In this document: one piece after another, positions 12,854 through 23,960 of the stretch
Numbering within the stretch: the first letter of the stretch is position 1
Layout of the letters: each line of letters opens with the position of its first letter
Source: Moniliella sp. 'wahieum'
Lineage: Eukaryota > Basidiomycota > Moniliellomycetes > Moniliellales > Moniliellaceae
Direction: 5' to 3'
Assembly (NCBI GenBank): GCA_003971905.1
Contig: RSEE01000160.1
Span: forward strand, 1-64,000
Length of the DNA: 64,000 bases
The notes under the pieces: generated by a model
Databases searched by the model: none
The model's input: only the letters and a program-made list of their open reading frames with translations
Told to the model about the DNA's origin: nothing
Program-made: the position numbers and the translations under genes

Positions 12854-14987
12854 ATGGCCAGCGCGCCTGTCCCCACGTCCCTCGTACGTCCTCTTACCCT
12901 TCCCCGTGTCGTGCCGTGCCATGCCGTGCCGTGAAGCTCACACCTACGCTCTGGTGCTTGTGCCCGTAGCCCGCAGGGCCGACGGCAGACGTCAACTCGA
13001 TCGAGCCGCAGCCGTACTACCAACCCCCGCGCCACGCTGGCGAGAGCGACAAGGACTCGTCTGAGATGGAGAAGGATCGAGTTCAGATGCCCGTTGTGGC
13101 GGAGCACCTTGCGCCCGAAGCGCCTGCGGACGCGCCGCCCGAGTACGACATTGGGGAGCCGGTGATCAACCGCAACCCTGTCTTTGGTCAGATCATGGCG
13201 TTTCTCCACACGCGCTATTATTATTATGCGGGACTTTGCGCTGATTGGCTTGTTGCTAGGGATTGGATTCCGTCGGTGGTGCGCAAGCAGCACCGGCACA
13301 AGTGGGTGATTACGACGATCATTTCGTGGTTTTTCATTCTGCTTATTTTGCTACCATTCCAAGTACATTCCCCAGCGGCCGTTTATCCGGATCATCAGTG
13401 CGGTGTGGATGACGTGTGTGGAGAAACCCTTTTTCCGCTTCCCGTACTATGCCCGCCTGGCATTTGGATGGGCATGTTTGTTCGTGCTGTACTTTGGTGC
13501 AGCGTTTGGCATCAAGGCTACTCACGAAGCACCTTACCGTCCGCGCGGCGTCGCGTTGGTTGGCATCTTCCTCAATTACTGTGCGTTCTGTGCGCTGAGC
13601 AGCAACTGGCGCGCCATCCGCGCGTCAAACGACGATTGTCGGCTTGGGACTGCAGATGATATTGGGCTTGCTGGTGTACAAGACGGGCGCTGGGTACAAC
13701 TTGTTTGGATGGATCTCGACCGCCTTGACTGACTTGCTGGAGCAAGGCCAGATTGGTGGTGCGACCTTTTCTGGGGCGCCCCCTTGGTGGCGGAAGGTAC
13801 GTTACAGTTCCTAGCTTTTTCTTGATCCTACCGTTTTTTTCTTGGTGGGGTGGTGCATGGCATGGGTAGTTTGCTGACACCAGACCGTGGCAGGCCACTT
13901 CTTTATCAACACGTTGAGCTGCATTCTGTGGTTTGTGGCGTTTGCCACGATGCTGTTTTACATGGGTGTGCTGGGCTGGATCATCAAAAAGTTTGCTTGG
14001 TTCTTCTACAAGCTGTTTGGTATCTCGGGTGCCGAGTCGGTCGTGGCGGCCGCCACGCCATTTATTGGGCAAGGCGAGAACTGTGTGCTGACGCGCCCGT
14101 TTGTGACCGAGTTCACCGACAGCGAGTTCCACCAAGTCTTGACTTCCGGTTTTGGTACGTCCCTCTTAGCGCGCAACCCCGACGATCAGCCTGCTAACGT
14201 TGTTTTTTGCTTCTTGTCTTGGCTGTTTGTGTCTCGGCAGCTACGATTAGTGGGTCGGTGTTCATTGCGTACGTGAATATGGGCATGTCGGGGCGAGACC
14301 TGCTGTTATCGTCGATGATGTCCATTCCTGGCTCGATTGCGGCGAGCAAGATTGTTGTTCCGGAGACGCAGCGTCCGCGTACGGTGGGCCGTGTGATTAT
14401 TAGTCGTGCGGCGTCGGAGGACGACACGGATGTGCCGCTGGAAGAGAGCGGTCGGCAAACACGTTGCATGCGTTTTCGAATGGCGCAGCGTTTGGTGTCA
14501 AGGTGGTGTGGATGGTATGGGCGAACGTGCTGTGCATTTTGTCGTTGGTGTACACGATCAATGGTGTGTTGGCGTGGATTGGCGAGTACTGGGGCATGAA
14601 CCAGAAGGGCCCGTATGCGTTGAACCTCTACCTGATTGGCGGGTACATTTTGTACCGTATGTGTGGCTACTGGGTGTGGAGGGGAACCAACTGATCCGCG
14701 TCTCGCGTCGTCGCACAAAAGATCATCGCCAATGAGTTTGCCGCGTACCAGGAACTCTCGGACGGATGAAGGCCGACCCCAACTACCTCACGCCGCACAA
14801 CAAGCGTGTCGCTACGTTGGCCCTGTGCGGGTTTGCCAACCTGGCCTCGATGGGCATCAACATTGGTGTCATGTCCGCCATGGCGCCCAAGCGCGCCGAC
14901 ACGATCATCCGCCTTACCCCCACCGCGCTCGTCACGGGCGCGGCGGTAACGTGCATGACGGCCGCGATTGGTGGTATTATTTCGTAA
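12854..14987 (+). CDS. Concentrative nucleoside transporter (CNT/SLC28 family)
   Basis: This is predicted to be a plasma-membrane cation-coupled nucleoside symporter for salvage of external nucleosides. A hydrophilic N-terminus is followed by about 12 hydrophobic segments. Diagnostic CNT blocks are [15 protein letters not shown] near 13900, [14 protein letters not shown] and [19 protein letters not shown] around the core, then [35 protein letters not shown] and the C-terminal [16 protein letters not shown] with [10 protein letters not shown]. Three introns all start GTACGT: 12884-12969, 13797-13893 and 14156-14240, with exon phases that join correctly. The start at 12854 gives [10 protein letters not shown] spliced to [10 protein letters not shown]. 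Apparent 1-nt frame jumps occur near 13365, 13630, 14455, 14650 and 14760, while homology continues across each. A contiguous CNT is inferred. Substrate choice (purine or pyrimidine) cannot be told from the sequence. Confidence 0.9.
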
Positions 14988-16186
14988 CCCCACCCGACCT
15001 GATGCTGTCCAACCGTCCCCTTCCCACCCTCCCCCCCGTACCTCACCGGGGTGGTCATGGGTCGATGGGCCACGGTTGGTACTTTATGGTCCCTAGTCTC
15101 TCCCCCACCTCCCACTCAAAAGGATGCCGGTGCGTCTCCCTGCCCATTTTCCCTGGGCGGGCGGGGACTTTTTTGTTGTGGATACAACCTCACCCCCCTT
15201 GCTCCCTCGCCCTTCTCCCCTGTCTTGCTCGCCGTGGCTCGCGCCAGGCGGGTGCACTCGTGATCTCTCTCTGTTCCTGATCTGTCTCTTGCCATGACCA
15301 AACCGTAATGATCATGTCTGCCTCTGTGCTTGCGATGGTGGAGGGATGGCGCCTGGATCGGATGATAGTCTCGAGTAGGAACGTTGAAGTTGAGCCCGCG
15401 AGGAAGGTGGAGATGCTCTCAGGGCGATCGGGACGCCGCCCCGCTGGCTGAGCGCAGCGGACTGCGGACCACAGCACTAATGTACTAATGACGTTGGTGA
15501 GTGATTTCCCGCGCGGCTGGGCAAGTGCCGCGAGGCGCGCAGGCAGGGGGCGCAGCAGCACAGGGGCCGTGTGGGACACAACCCTACCCCGCTGCGCTGG
15601 GCCGAACGGGGCAGCACGCCAGAGCGGGTGGGAAGGCAGGCGCGGCGGCAGTGTAAGTGCACCGCCACGCGTGGTGGTGCATGAGGGCTAGGCTCACGAG
15701 TGGGGGGGAGCACAGGTGCACTGGCGCAGTGCGCCTCCGCGGCATCCCCGGGTGCACTGCCCTGCTGGGGGAGCATCCCACACCCTGGCGCCCGAGCAGT
15801 GCACACAGCCGCAGTGCGTCGGTGGGCGGTCGGATCGGCAGGGCGCGGGCGAGTGGCGCCGTGCGGCGGGTGGGCGCTCGGTGGGCCGCCCGCGGGGGTG
15901 GGGCACGGGCGCAGTGTGCGGCGGGCGGCGGCGCAGGGCAGTGTCTCGGCCGCAGTGCGCGACGGCCGCCAACGACACTGCGGCGCCGTGCGCGGGTGCG
16001 AGAGCGGCGCAGTGCCGGGGCGTGTGGCGGCCAGCGCCGCGCACCGCCTCGTTTGGGCGGGCAGCCAAGCTAAGCTAAGCTACGCTACTCTACGCTCACC
16101 ACCACACCACCTACCCCAACGCCATCTCCTCCGCCTTCTTCCCCACCCGCCTCCGCCTCCACCCTGCGTGGCCACCCCCTGTGCCC
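14988..16186. other. GC-rich intergenic region upstream of RhoGEF gene
   Basis: No gene is supported. Open frames on both strands are compositional. A dense cluster of CAGTG/CACTG pentamers occupies the second half and is annotated separately. A CTAAGCTAAGCTACGCTACTC stretch near 16070-16090 precedes the CAC-rich leader of the next gene. Confidence 0.55.
15649..16014. promoter_or_regulatory. Cluster of CAGTG pentamers (candidate regulatory array)
   Basis: Eleven CAGTG or reverse-complement CACTG pentamers occur at 15649, 15719, 15727, 15755, 15797, 15812, 15912, 15939, 15953, 15976 and 16010, many in the longer context GCAGTGCG. The array ends about 170 bp before the RhoGEF ATG. A random 366-bp sequence would carry about one. 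A transcription-factor site array is one explanation; a decayed GC-rich minisatellite is another. Confidence 0.35.
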
Positions 16187-19163
16187 ATGGCGACCACCGC
16201 CATGGCCTCCTCCCTCCCTGCCGCCGACGCGCCCCCGCCCCCGCGCCCTCTTCGGCCTCCAAGCCCCGCGGCACCAACCCCCTCGTCGATCTGTGGCCAC
16301 CGAGGAAACGCACCTCGCCGCGCTCCATGCGCTGATCCACAACGTTGCCCGCGCCTGGTCGCGCTCCCACCCTCCCCCGCGCGCGCTCGATGCCATGTTC
16401 CGCGCTCGAGGCGCTGTCCCGCGCCCACCGCACCTTCTTTCCCAGCTGCAGGCCATTGGTCCCCGCCCCGCCTCGCCCAAGGCGCTGGGCGACCTGCTCA
16501 TGCGCTGGGTCGACGACCTCGACCCGCCCTACGCCCGTTTCTTGCTGCCTTCACTGCGCCCCTCGATGCGCTGCCTGGCGTCGCGGACAACCCCAAGCTC
16601 GCGGCCCTCTTGGCCCAGAATGCGCCCCTCCTGCCCGCCTCGCTCGACGCCGCATTTGCCCTGCCGCTCACCCGTTGGGGTACTACAAGCGCCTCTATGC
16701 GCGTCTGCTCCGTTCCACCCAGCCGGCCGCTCGACCACCGCCTCCTGGTCACCGCCAACGGCAAGCTGGATGCGCTGTTGGCGCAGGCGGACCAGGCGCG
16801 CCAGTCCCACCCAGCCCCAGCCCCAATCCCAATCCCAATTCCAACCCCAACCCCAACCCCGCTCCAGGTCCTGGGGCAGGCGCTGCGCCCCGGCCCGCTG
16901 GCCAAGACCGACGACGGATGAGCAATGCGCCCTCGAGCCACTCGGCCGCGTCAGCAAGCAGCAGCCAAGCCTTTGTCTCTCCGCCCGTCAGTGCGACGCA
17001 CAGCAGTGCCAGTTCGCTTTCGCCGCCGCTGTTTGCCGCCCTCGGGTGGGGTGGCTGGTCTGTCGCTCAAGGGTGGGCTGGCCGAGTCCAACGGCGCTCC
17101 GCCATCTTTCTCAGGTGCGGAACCGGTACTTGACATGCGCACCGCGCCTTCCGGTACCTCTGTTCCAGCTCGCACCACTCTCCCGACCTGTCTTCTCCCC
17201 ATCTAGGTCCGCTGCCCAAGTTCGGTGCTTTATCGCTGGACAGCTCGCCCGCTCCCAACGCTGTGGCGCGGACCGAGTCGCCCGCGGCGCTCGCTGCGCG
17301 TCTGCAAGCGGAGCTAGACACAGTCACACCTTGGACCTGTTCACGCTCCAGCCCAAAGCGTGTGCACTCCATCTGGCTCGGCCTGACTTGCCTTTGAACG
17401 TCGTCTGCGCGCCGCGAGCAATGTGACGATCCGGCTGCTCCCGCGTGCGGGTTCGGCCGCCGCGGGAGGGCAAGGTGCGATATGGTCCGATGGGCATGCC
17501 GTGCTACTCACCGACCTGTTCCTCTTGGCGCTCAACCTGCCGCGTGAGGGACCCCCCGCCGCCACCCGCAGGTCAGGGCAGCGCAGCGCGATCCGGTCTG
17601 CTTTCCCCCCGCTGACAGGCAAACATCTTACCCTTGCCCCCCTGCCGCCGCAGGCGCAGCAGTCGGAAGCAGTTGCGCTCACGGTGCTGGGCAAAGAAAC
17701 GTTGTTGCTTACGTTTGGTCCGCGCGGCGACCCGATTGCGGCTGAGAACGCGGCGCTTTGGCGCGCTCAGATCCAAGATTGTCACCAGTTTGCCTCGGCT
17801 GTACGTCGCTCCTTTCGCTTGTGTGTGTATGTGTGTGGTGGCGTGGCGTTAACTTAGCCTACTTTGTTCGTGTCGTAGTGGCAGGGGGTCGTCCCCCGCC
17901 CGCTCCTGCTGCTGCGCCTGCGCCTGCGGCTACCATGGCCGCTCTGGGCCGCAGTACCCTCAATGGACCGCGGCAGCTGGACCCGTCGGCGTCGGCGTCG
18001 GCGCGTCGGGGCCTGTGCGTGGACAGCCTTTAGAACCGGTGCCGATGCCGTCGATTTCGGTCGATGGGAGGCAAGGGTTTTCTTCTCCGTCGCCTGTGCA
18101 CGGCAGCCTGCCTCGGGCAGTTTCCATGGCTGGGACCAAGATGCTCGTCCCAGCAGCAGCAGCACCTCGGCCCATCGTTCGTTCTAGCCCCTCAAGGCCA
18201 AGGTGCCGGCCAAGGGCCAGGTCAAGGTCAAGGGCAAGGTCCGCTGCCCCCTCGACTTCCTAGTCCTCTTCTTCCCGCGTCGCCCAATGGCTCGCACACG
18301 CTCTCTCCCTCGCCGCACAGTCCCGTGCCTGCGCCCGGCTTCCCTTCGGGGATGGGCATGGTACCTGTACCTGGTGCGCCGGGCATGGCTCCGATCGCCA
18401 GTCCTACCAGTTTAGCACATCGTTCCCGCCTGCGCTTGCTCCTGCGCTCGCTGCGCACTCGGCTCCGTCCAGTCCGGCCGTGCGGCCGCAGCCTGGTCCA
18501 CTGGGTGCGACGGGCGGTGGATCGGCCATGGCGCACCCGGCAAGCGCTCGACCGGGACTCTTACCGCGTTCGGCATCGTACTCGGCTGACGGGACGGCTG
18601 CTGGCCCCGTGCCGGGTGGTGCTGGTGCAACCACCAGCGAAAGTGGGGTAGCGATGCCGTCTGCGTTGCTCAAGTCGGGGCAGCTTGCCGAGAGCGGGGG
18701 GTGGCGAGTCGGAACGATATGTTGGCAGCCGCGTCGGACGAGTTGTTGCCTGGGGAGACGGTATCGAGTTCGGTGGCGGAAGATACTGCGGTCGCGTCGG
18801 GTGGGGGGGGCTGAAAGCGACGCGTCTAGTGGCGCAGATGCGGTCCAAGGTATTTCTGCGTGCTGGGTCGGGGTGGAAACCATTGGCGGGCACAGGTGCA
18901 GTTGTATGCGCTGGTGCCGCGCAGTGGGATCCGACGGGAACACCAAGCGCGCCAGCTGGTCGCGCAGGGTAAGTCGAAAACGTGATTTCGACCCTGGTCT
19001 TGACGGATGGCGGGGCGCATCGGATGGGGCGCACGGGGGTGGCGGTGGAATGCTCCTACGACGGATTGCGCACCGGCGTCGTCTACCTCCTCCAGCTCCG
19101 AGCGAGGCCAGTGCCGATGGACTGTACGCGGCCATCATGGAGGATGCGGGCAAGACGGCGTAG
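16187..19163 (+). CDS. RhoGEF-type protein with DH domain, PH-like region and conserved C-terminal domain
   Basis: It is predicted to exchange nucleotide on a Rho-family GTPase controlling polarity or cell wall. The N-terminus is Pro/Ala-rich. A Dbl-homology region spans about 16285-16800: ETHLAALHALIHNVARAW, LSRAHRTFF, PQLQAIGPRPASPKALGDLL and YYKRLYARLL, then an Asn/Pro-rich linker of repeated AATCCC-type codons. A PH-like block (17423-17795) includes NVTIRLLPRAG, SDGHAVLLTDLFLLAL, GKHLTLAPLP and VLGKETLLLTFGPRG. After a 78-bp intron (17801-17878, donor GTACGT) comes a long Ser/Pro/Gln-rich linker, then a conserved C-terminal domain from about 18820 (RSKVFLRAGSGWKPL, VISTLVLTDGGAHRMG, TGVAVE) ending LYAAIMEDAGKTA. 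About eight frame jumps divide the homology. DH-PH plus this C-terminal domain is an arrangement I recall for fungal Rho GEFs. The start is the ATG at 16187. Confidence 0.7.
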
Positions 19164-21027
19164 CTGGCTGGTTTATTTTTTGGCCTCTGCTTGCTTGCCC
19201 GCCCCAGGTTCTCGCTTGCATGATCCGATCTTTGTTCCCCCATTTCGCCATCGTCATCGCCAGTTCGCCATGAACCTTCTCTCTTTCTCTCTCTCTCTCG
19301 CTCTCGCTCTATCAATCTCTATCCCTATCCCTCCCTCTCTCCTGGTTCTCTCTTCTCGCCCTCTCTCGCACCCCCCACTTGCCTTTGCCTTGCTGCGCCT
19401 GACTTCTCGCATCGTTTCCCCTTCCCCCTGGCATCCACACTGTATCGCATACCACCCCCCCTCCCACCTCTCACCTTCCCACCTTGCAAGGCACCAAGGC
19501 AGGGCGATGCGAGCTTGTTTGCGGCGCTTATCGAACAGTTCGGTCCAGTTCGGTCCAGTTCGGTTCGGTTCGATTAGGATCACTTTGCTCGCTCCTTCAC
19601 CCAATCTCGCTTTCGCTTTCCCACCTTATTGTCCGTTGGGCAACCACGCCCGCATTTTTTTTTTCTCTTCCGTCGCAATCACGTTCCCTCGTGCTCTCCC
19701 TCTGCTCTTCCTCTTGCTCTTCCTCTTGCTCTTCTCTTGCTCTTTCTTCCTCTTGCTCTTCCCCTTGCTCTTGCTCTTTCCTCTTTCCTCATCTTGCTTT
19801 CTTTTTTCGTCAGCTTCGTTTTCCCCCTCTCTTTACCTCTTACTCTTCACCCGTTTGGTTTCTTGTTTCCCTGTCCTGCTACTTGCTTTTGTTTCGGCTT
19901 TGGGCTTTCCTTTGGTTTTTTTTGCCTTTGGTTTTGCCTTTTTGGTTTTGGTTTTGGTTTTGGCTTCTAATGAGGAAGAGGAGGGGTGCACAAAAATGGC
20001 ATGGGTTCTCTGCAGTACGTGCACGTTGATGTTGATGTTGACGTTGACGTTGGTTGGGAGCCAGTGGTCCGTTTCGTTTGGCTACAGCTACTAGTAGTAC
20101 CAGCCAGTACCCGTCGCAGTACCATCTACTACCGTCCCTACCATCGGGTACCATCGCGTATACCGTCTTCTACCGAACGTCTCCTGTCGCTATCGCTCCC
20201 CGAACCCATGCCCATTGCCAACCCACAAGGCGCACCGACCCAACACTGAACACGATGAAAGATGTCGACGATGCCTGCGAGTCCCTGGGGAATTGGATCC
20301 TGCCCGGCCCAGATGCGCATAGGACCAACCTATGTGCGGTACAGAGTGTGGGAACGTAGACTCCCACCAAGTTTCAAGCGTAAAGCCGATATGCGACCGG
20401 CCAACGGGTGGTGGGTTGGATGCTACATGACGCTAACCTACCTCTTTGCCTAGGCACAGTACCCTTTTCCTCAGGGCGGCTACAGACCCTGTACGCAGAC
20501 CGGACAACCAGCCCAACCCAACGCATCTGATCTGGGGTGCCTCTCCCCCGCTCCGTCTCTATCTCCATCTCCATCTCCATCTCCATCTGCCTCGGCACGG
20601 GCGCGTCTCCATGCTGGTGAAACCGGACCCCGATGCCAAGCGAGACAGCAATCAAGAACTGGAGGTCAGTAGACGATAGGGATGGATGATTGGTGAGCGA
20701 TAGGAGAGAGTAACGGAGAGGGAGGAGGAGGGAGTGGAAGAGAGGGAAGACTAAGCTACGACGGCCAAGGCTTCCAGAAGGAGACGCACCGGACAACTCC
20801 CCAACCACGCTTCCGTCTGAGCGGAACTAGCGACACTAGATGCTGGATAGAAGTTGCTGGGAGCACCAGAGTGCGGCTATGCCCTTGGCACACTGCACTA
20901 GTGCCCCAACACTGGTCTGCTACTCGTGTCATAAAGAAAGACGGACGGTCCACTGGTCTGCTCCTCGAACCACCAGTCATATATCACAGAAGAGACAGTC
21001 AGGTAAGCCATCGAGACAGACTTAAGT
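19164..21027. other. Intergenic, polypyrimidine tract and microsatellites
   Basis: A 700-bp CT-rich tract (19269-19970) is followed by GTTGATGTTGACGTTG repeats (20023-20052), CTCCAT repeats (20561-20590) and unremarkable DNA up to the phosphopantetheinyl transferase stop. The long Leu/Phe/Ser-rich reading frames across the tract follow from its composition and are not called. Confidence 0.6.
19269..19970 (+). repeat. Long polypyrimidine tract (TCT/CTCTTG/GGTTTT)
   Basis: The plus strand is almost pure pyrimidine, first CTCTCT, later CTCTTGCTCTTCCTCTTG units, then TTTGGTTTT units. It lies 3' of the RhoGEF gene. Such a tract can form triplex DNA or act as a transcription-termination or nucleosome-free region; none of that can be shown here. 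Confidence 0.7.
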
Positions 21028-22818
21028 TTATCGCTGCGCGCGGGCGTTGGCAATGAGCTGGTCCATGGTCCAGAGCGTGAGCAGACGCGCATGCTGGGCC
21101 TCAGCAACCGAGAGGACCGGTTGGATCTGCGGCGTGGGCGGCGGGTCGAGCGGGCCATAGGCAACGACAAGCTGACAAGCATCAGGTTCGGACGTGCCCG
21201 TGCTGCTGCTGGTGGTACTGCTTGTGCCGGTGGTGCTGCCGGTGCTGGTTGCCGTTGCTGGTGGTGGCATTGGCCGCGTGGCCCAGAGGGAGGTGAATGC
21301 GGTAAAACGCATACCGACGTTCCGGTACGCCCTTGAGACAAAGCACCGCATCCCCATCCCCATTCCCATTCCCATCCCCATTCCCATCCCCATCCGCCTC
21401 CACATGCGCATCCCAAGCCCCGCGCGACCGTGGTGGGTCACTATGGGACGAAACAGAAGCCGAAGCAGAAGCAGAAGCAGAAGTGGAAGTGGAAGCCGAA
21501 TGAGGAGGCAGGGACGGAGGGGGCTGCGGTCGCGCGTGCGCGTGCGGAGGGTCAGAGGCCAGCCAGGCAGCGAGTTGGATCTGGGCAAAATCAAACCCGA
21601 GTCCGACGCCGAAATTCTTGGTGAGGGCTTCCTTGTGCGTCCAGAGGGTAAACAGGCGTGCGAGGGTTCGGGTTTCAGCAGGGTCAAGGGTGCGCGCGGG
21701 CGAGCCTGTTCAGCGCGGGAGAGTGCCCGTTGAGCCGACCTGATCATCGGACACATGGGACGCATGGGACGAGAGGGACGCATGGGATTGGGACGACGCA
21801 GGTGGGACGGGAGTTGTGCCACTCAGTATCCACGCGCGCTCCTTCGGGGTCAAAGTCAACTCCATAGCCTGGACAAACGAGGTGACAGAACGTTCGTACC
21901 GCGGCAACGCGACGCGCATCACGTCCACGCCCACCCTGGTCCGCTGGGGGGGAGCGGTAGGACATGCAGCCAAGGCGACCCAGTCGCCATCGTGGGTCAC
22001 GTTGTAGTCCCACTCCGATGCGGCTGCGGTAACGGGGCTGCTCTGTATCCGGCACACGTCAGCGCTCGGCCTGGGTCGGGCGGGGGAGGGGAGGGAAGGG
22101 GAAGAACGTGAACGTACCAGGAACGGACGACCTTCGCGCGTAGTAGCGAACTGGAGCTGGTCCCACGCCCAGCCGAGGTGGGAAGAGTAGAGCAGGCGCG
22201 GGAGCAGTTGGCCAGCCAGCGCGCCTGGGTGAAAAGCAAAAAGCAGCGCCGCAACACAACACAACACAACACAACGCAAAGTCAGTCCGAGCGCAAGTAG
22301 CGAGGGGGGGGGGAGAAAGGGCAAGGAAGAGGAAGGAAGAGGAAAGAAGAGGAAAGGTTGCTACGTACGGATCTGGTCGGGACGCGGTAAAAGGCGCGTA
22401 CTTTGCGGCTAGCGGGGGAGTCGGGGCCGAGCAGCTCGTCAGCCAGCGCGGCGAGCTCGGAGGCGGAGGTGCGGTCGAGCCAGGCGGACACGTCGACGGC
22501 CCAAACGAGCAGCGGCGGCGGCGGCGGCGCGACAGGGGCGGCGACAGGGGCGGCGACAGGGGCGACGGCATTGCTTGCGCGGCGGCCAGCAGCCGTGGCG
22601 AGCGCGGGGAGCTCGGCGTCGGCGTCGGCGTTGGCGTTGGGCTCAGCCTCAGCGGTACTCGCGGGGCGCGAATAAGCGGCGCAGGCGGAACGCCGGTTCC
22701 GCCACGCCGGCGCCGGCGGGCTTCTTGGGCCGGAAGCGGGAAGAAGCGGGAAGGAAGGAAGGAAGGAAGCCGTGCGGAGGCCAAGTCGGCGGTGGGCCCA
22801 TGCGCCTTGGCGCGCCAT
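21028..22818 (-). CDS. 4'-phosphopantetheinyl transferase (Sfp/Lys5 type)
   Basis: The enzyme moves 4'-phosphopantetheine from CoA to carrier-protein serines, for example on alpha-aminoadipate reductase for lysine synthesis and on PKS or NRPS carriers. Seen in order: LLVWAVDVSAWLDR, RLLYSSHLGWAWDQLQF, WDYNVTHDGDWVALA (family NVSHEGDW), the Mg-binding VGVDVM, TLTPKERAWI, then LFTLWTHKEALTKNFGVGLG, the family WxxKEAxxKxxG signature. Two introns begin GTACGT: 22225-22378, with an AACAC pentamer run near its end, and 22043-22117. After the catalytic domain the protein carries a Gly-Met repeat from a GGGAATGGGGAT microsatellite (21350-21400) and a Thr/Ser run. It ends ANARAQR at 21028. The start is uncertain: Met at 22818 is taken, and an in-frame Met at 22848 would overlap the TOM40 start codon on the other strand. 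Several frame jumps are present. Confidence 0.85.
21350..21400. repeat. Hexamer microsatellite coding for Gly-Met run
   Basis: CCCCATTCCCAT-type hexamers on the plus strand encode alternating Gly-Met on the minus strand within the C-terminal half of the phosphopantetheinyl transferase. Copy number is likely to vary between strains. Confidence 0.7.
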
Positions 22819-22846
22819 CACCCCCACCCCCACCGCCGTCTGCGCC

Positions 22847-23960
22847 ATGGCTGCTCCCTCGCCCTTCCCGCCGCTCGGAGTGCCTGGGCATGCGCCTGGC
22901 GAGCCGCTGGCTGAGCAACTGCATCTTCCGCCGCAGTCGGACGGTGGCAGTGCCAGTGCCGCCGAGGGCGCCGCGGCGCGCTATGGGTTCTTCACCCCGC
23001 TCATCCAAGCTGCTGGCCGGCTACATGCTGCTCGGCATCGTCTCGACTTGCCGAACCCCGGGACGATTGAGCATCTGCAGCGGGAAGTCAAGGCGACGCA
23101 TTTGACCAATCACTTTTTCGATGGTGCGCGCGCCGATTTGACGAAGGTGTTTTCTGTCAACCCTGTGTTCCAGGTGACGCATGCGTTTAGTATGCCCGCG
23201 GCGCCCAACCCGCCAAGCTACAACTTTGGTGCGGTGTTGGGTGACCATCGGCACTTTCTCCAGGGTGGGGTGGACGATTCGGGGTCGGTGACGATGCGTG
23301 CGAATCGCGGGTGGGGGTACGGCCACATTTCGAAAGTGCAAGCGCAGTTGGTGAGTGGGTCAGGATCGTTTGTGCAGCTAGAGCATGACTACCAAGGTGG
23401 GGACCACAGTTTGAACCTCAAAGCGCTCAATCCATCGGTGACGAATGGCACGGGGATCTTTATGGCGAGTTACTTGCAATCGCTTACGCGTACCTTTGCC
23501 TGTGGGCTTGAGACGGTCGTCCAACGTCCCTCGCCCGAGGTGCAAGAAGCCACGACGGGCTACCACGCCAAGTTGACGGGTACGGAGAAGGAATGGATTG
23601 CGACGTTGTCCGCACAGGGGATGGGGGTACTGCAAGCGTCGTACTGGCACAAGTTGGCCGAGCGGGTAGAGGTGGCGGCGGATCTGCTCTTGTTGGCGGT
23701 AGGACCAAAGCGGGAAGCAACAGCCACGTTGGGTGCCAAATGGGACTTTCACATGTCCCCTGCGTACGCAGATTGACTCGGCGGGCAAGTTGGCGACGCA
23801 ACTGGAGCAGCGCTTGGCGCCTACTTTTTCGTTTACCGTCGGCGGGGAGATTGACCATGCCAAGGGGGCGTCGCGGTTTGGTGTTGGGCTCAACATCGAA
23901 TCGGGCGCTGAGATGGACCCAAATGCGCCGCCGCCAACACCGCCTTCTCTGCCTCTGTAG
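22847..23960 (+). CDS. TOM40: TOM40, mitochondrial outer-membrane import channel
   Basis: This is the beta-barrel pore of the TOM complex. A Pro/Ala-rich N-terminus of about 60 residues precedes the porin-3 domain: NPGTIEHLQREVKATHL, FFDGARADLTKVFSVNPVFQ, FNFGAVLGDHRHF-like and GSVTMRANRGWGYGHISKVQ, SFVQLEHDYQGGDHSLNLK, then ASYLQSLTRTFACGLE and the strands up to the beta-signal region FGVGLNIESGAE. One frame jump lies near 23750, after LGAKWDFH, where homology resumes as RTQIDSAGKLATQLEQ. Total length is about 370 residues, normal for fungal Tom40. No intron is seen. The ATG at 22847 sits in GCCATGG and opens a continuous frame. It is divergent from the phosphopantetheinyl transferase with almost no spacer. 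Confidence 0.93.

Noticed and set aside
16293-17426. 377-codon open frame overlapping the RhoGEF gene in another frame
   Set aside because: Only its first part carries DH-domain homology, shared by frame jumps with the adjacent frames; the rest is a Pro/Arg-rich shadow of the same gene.
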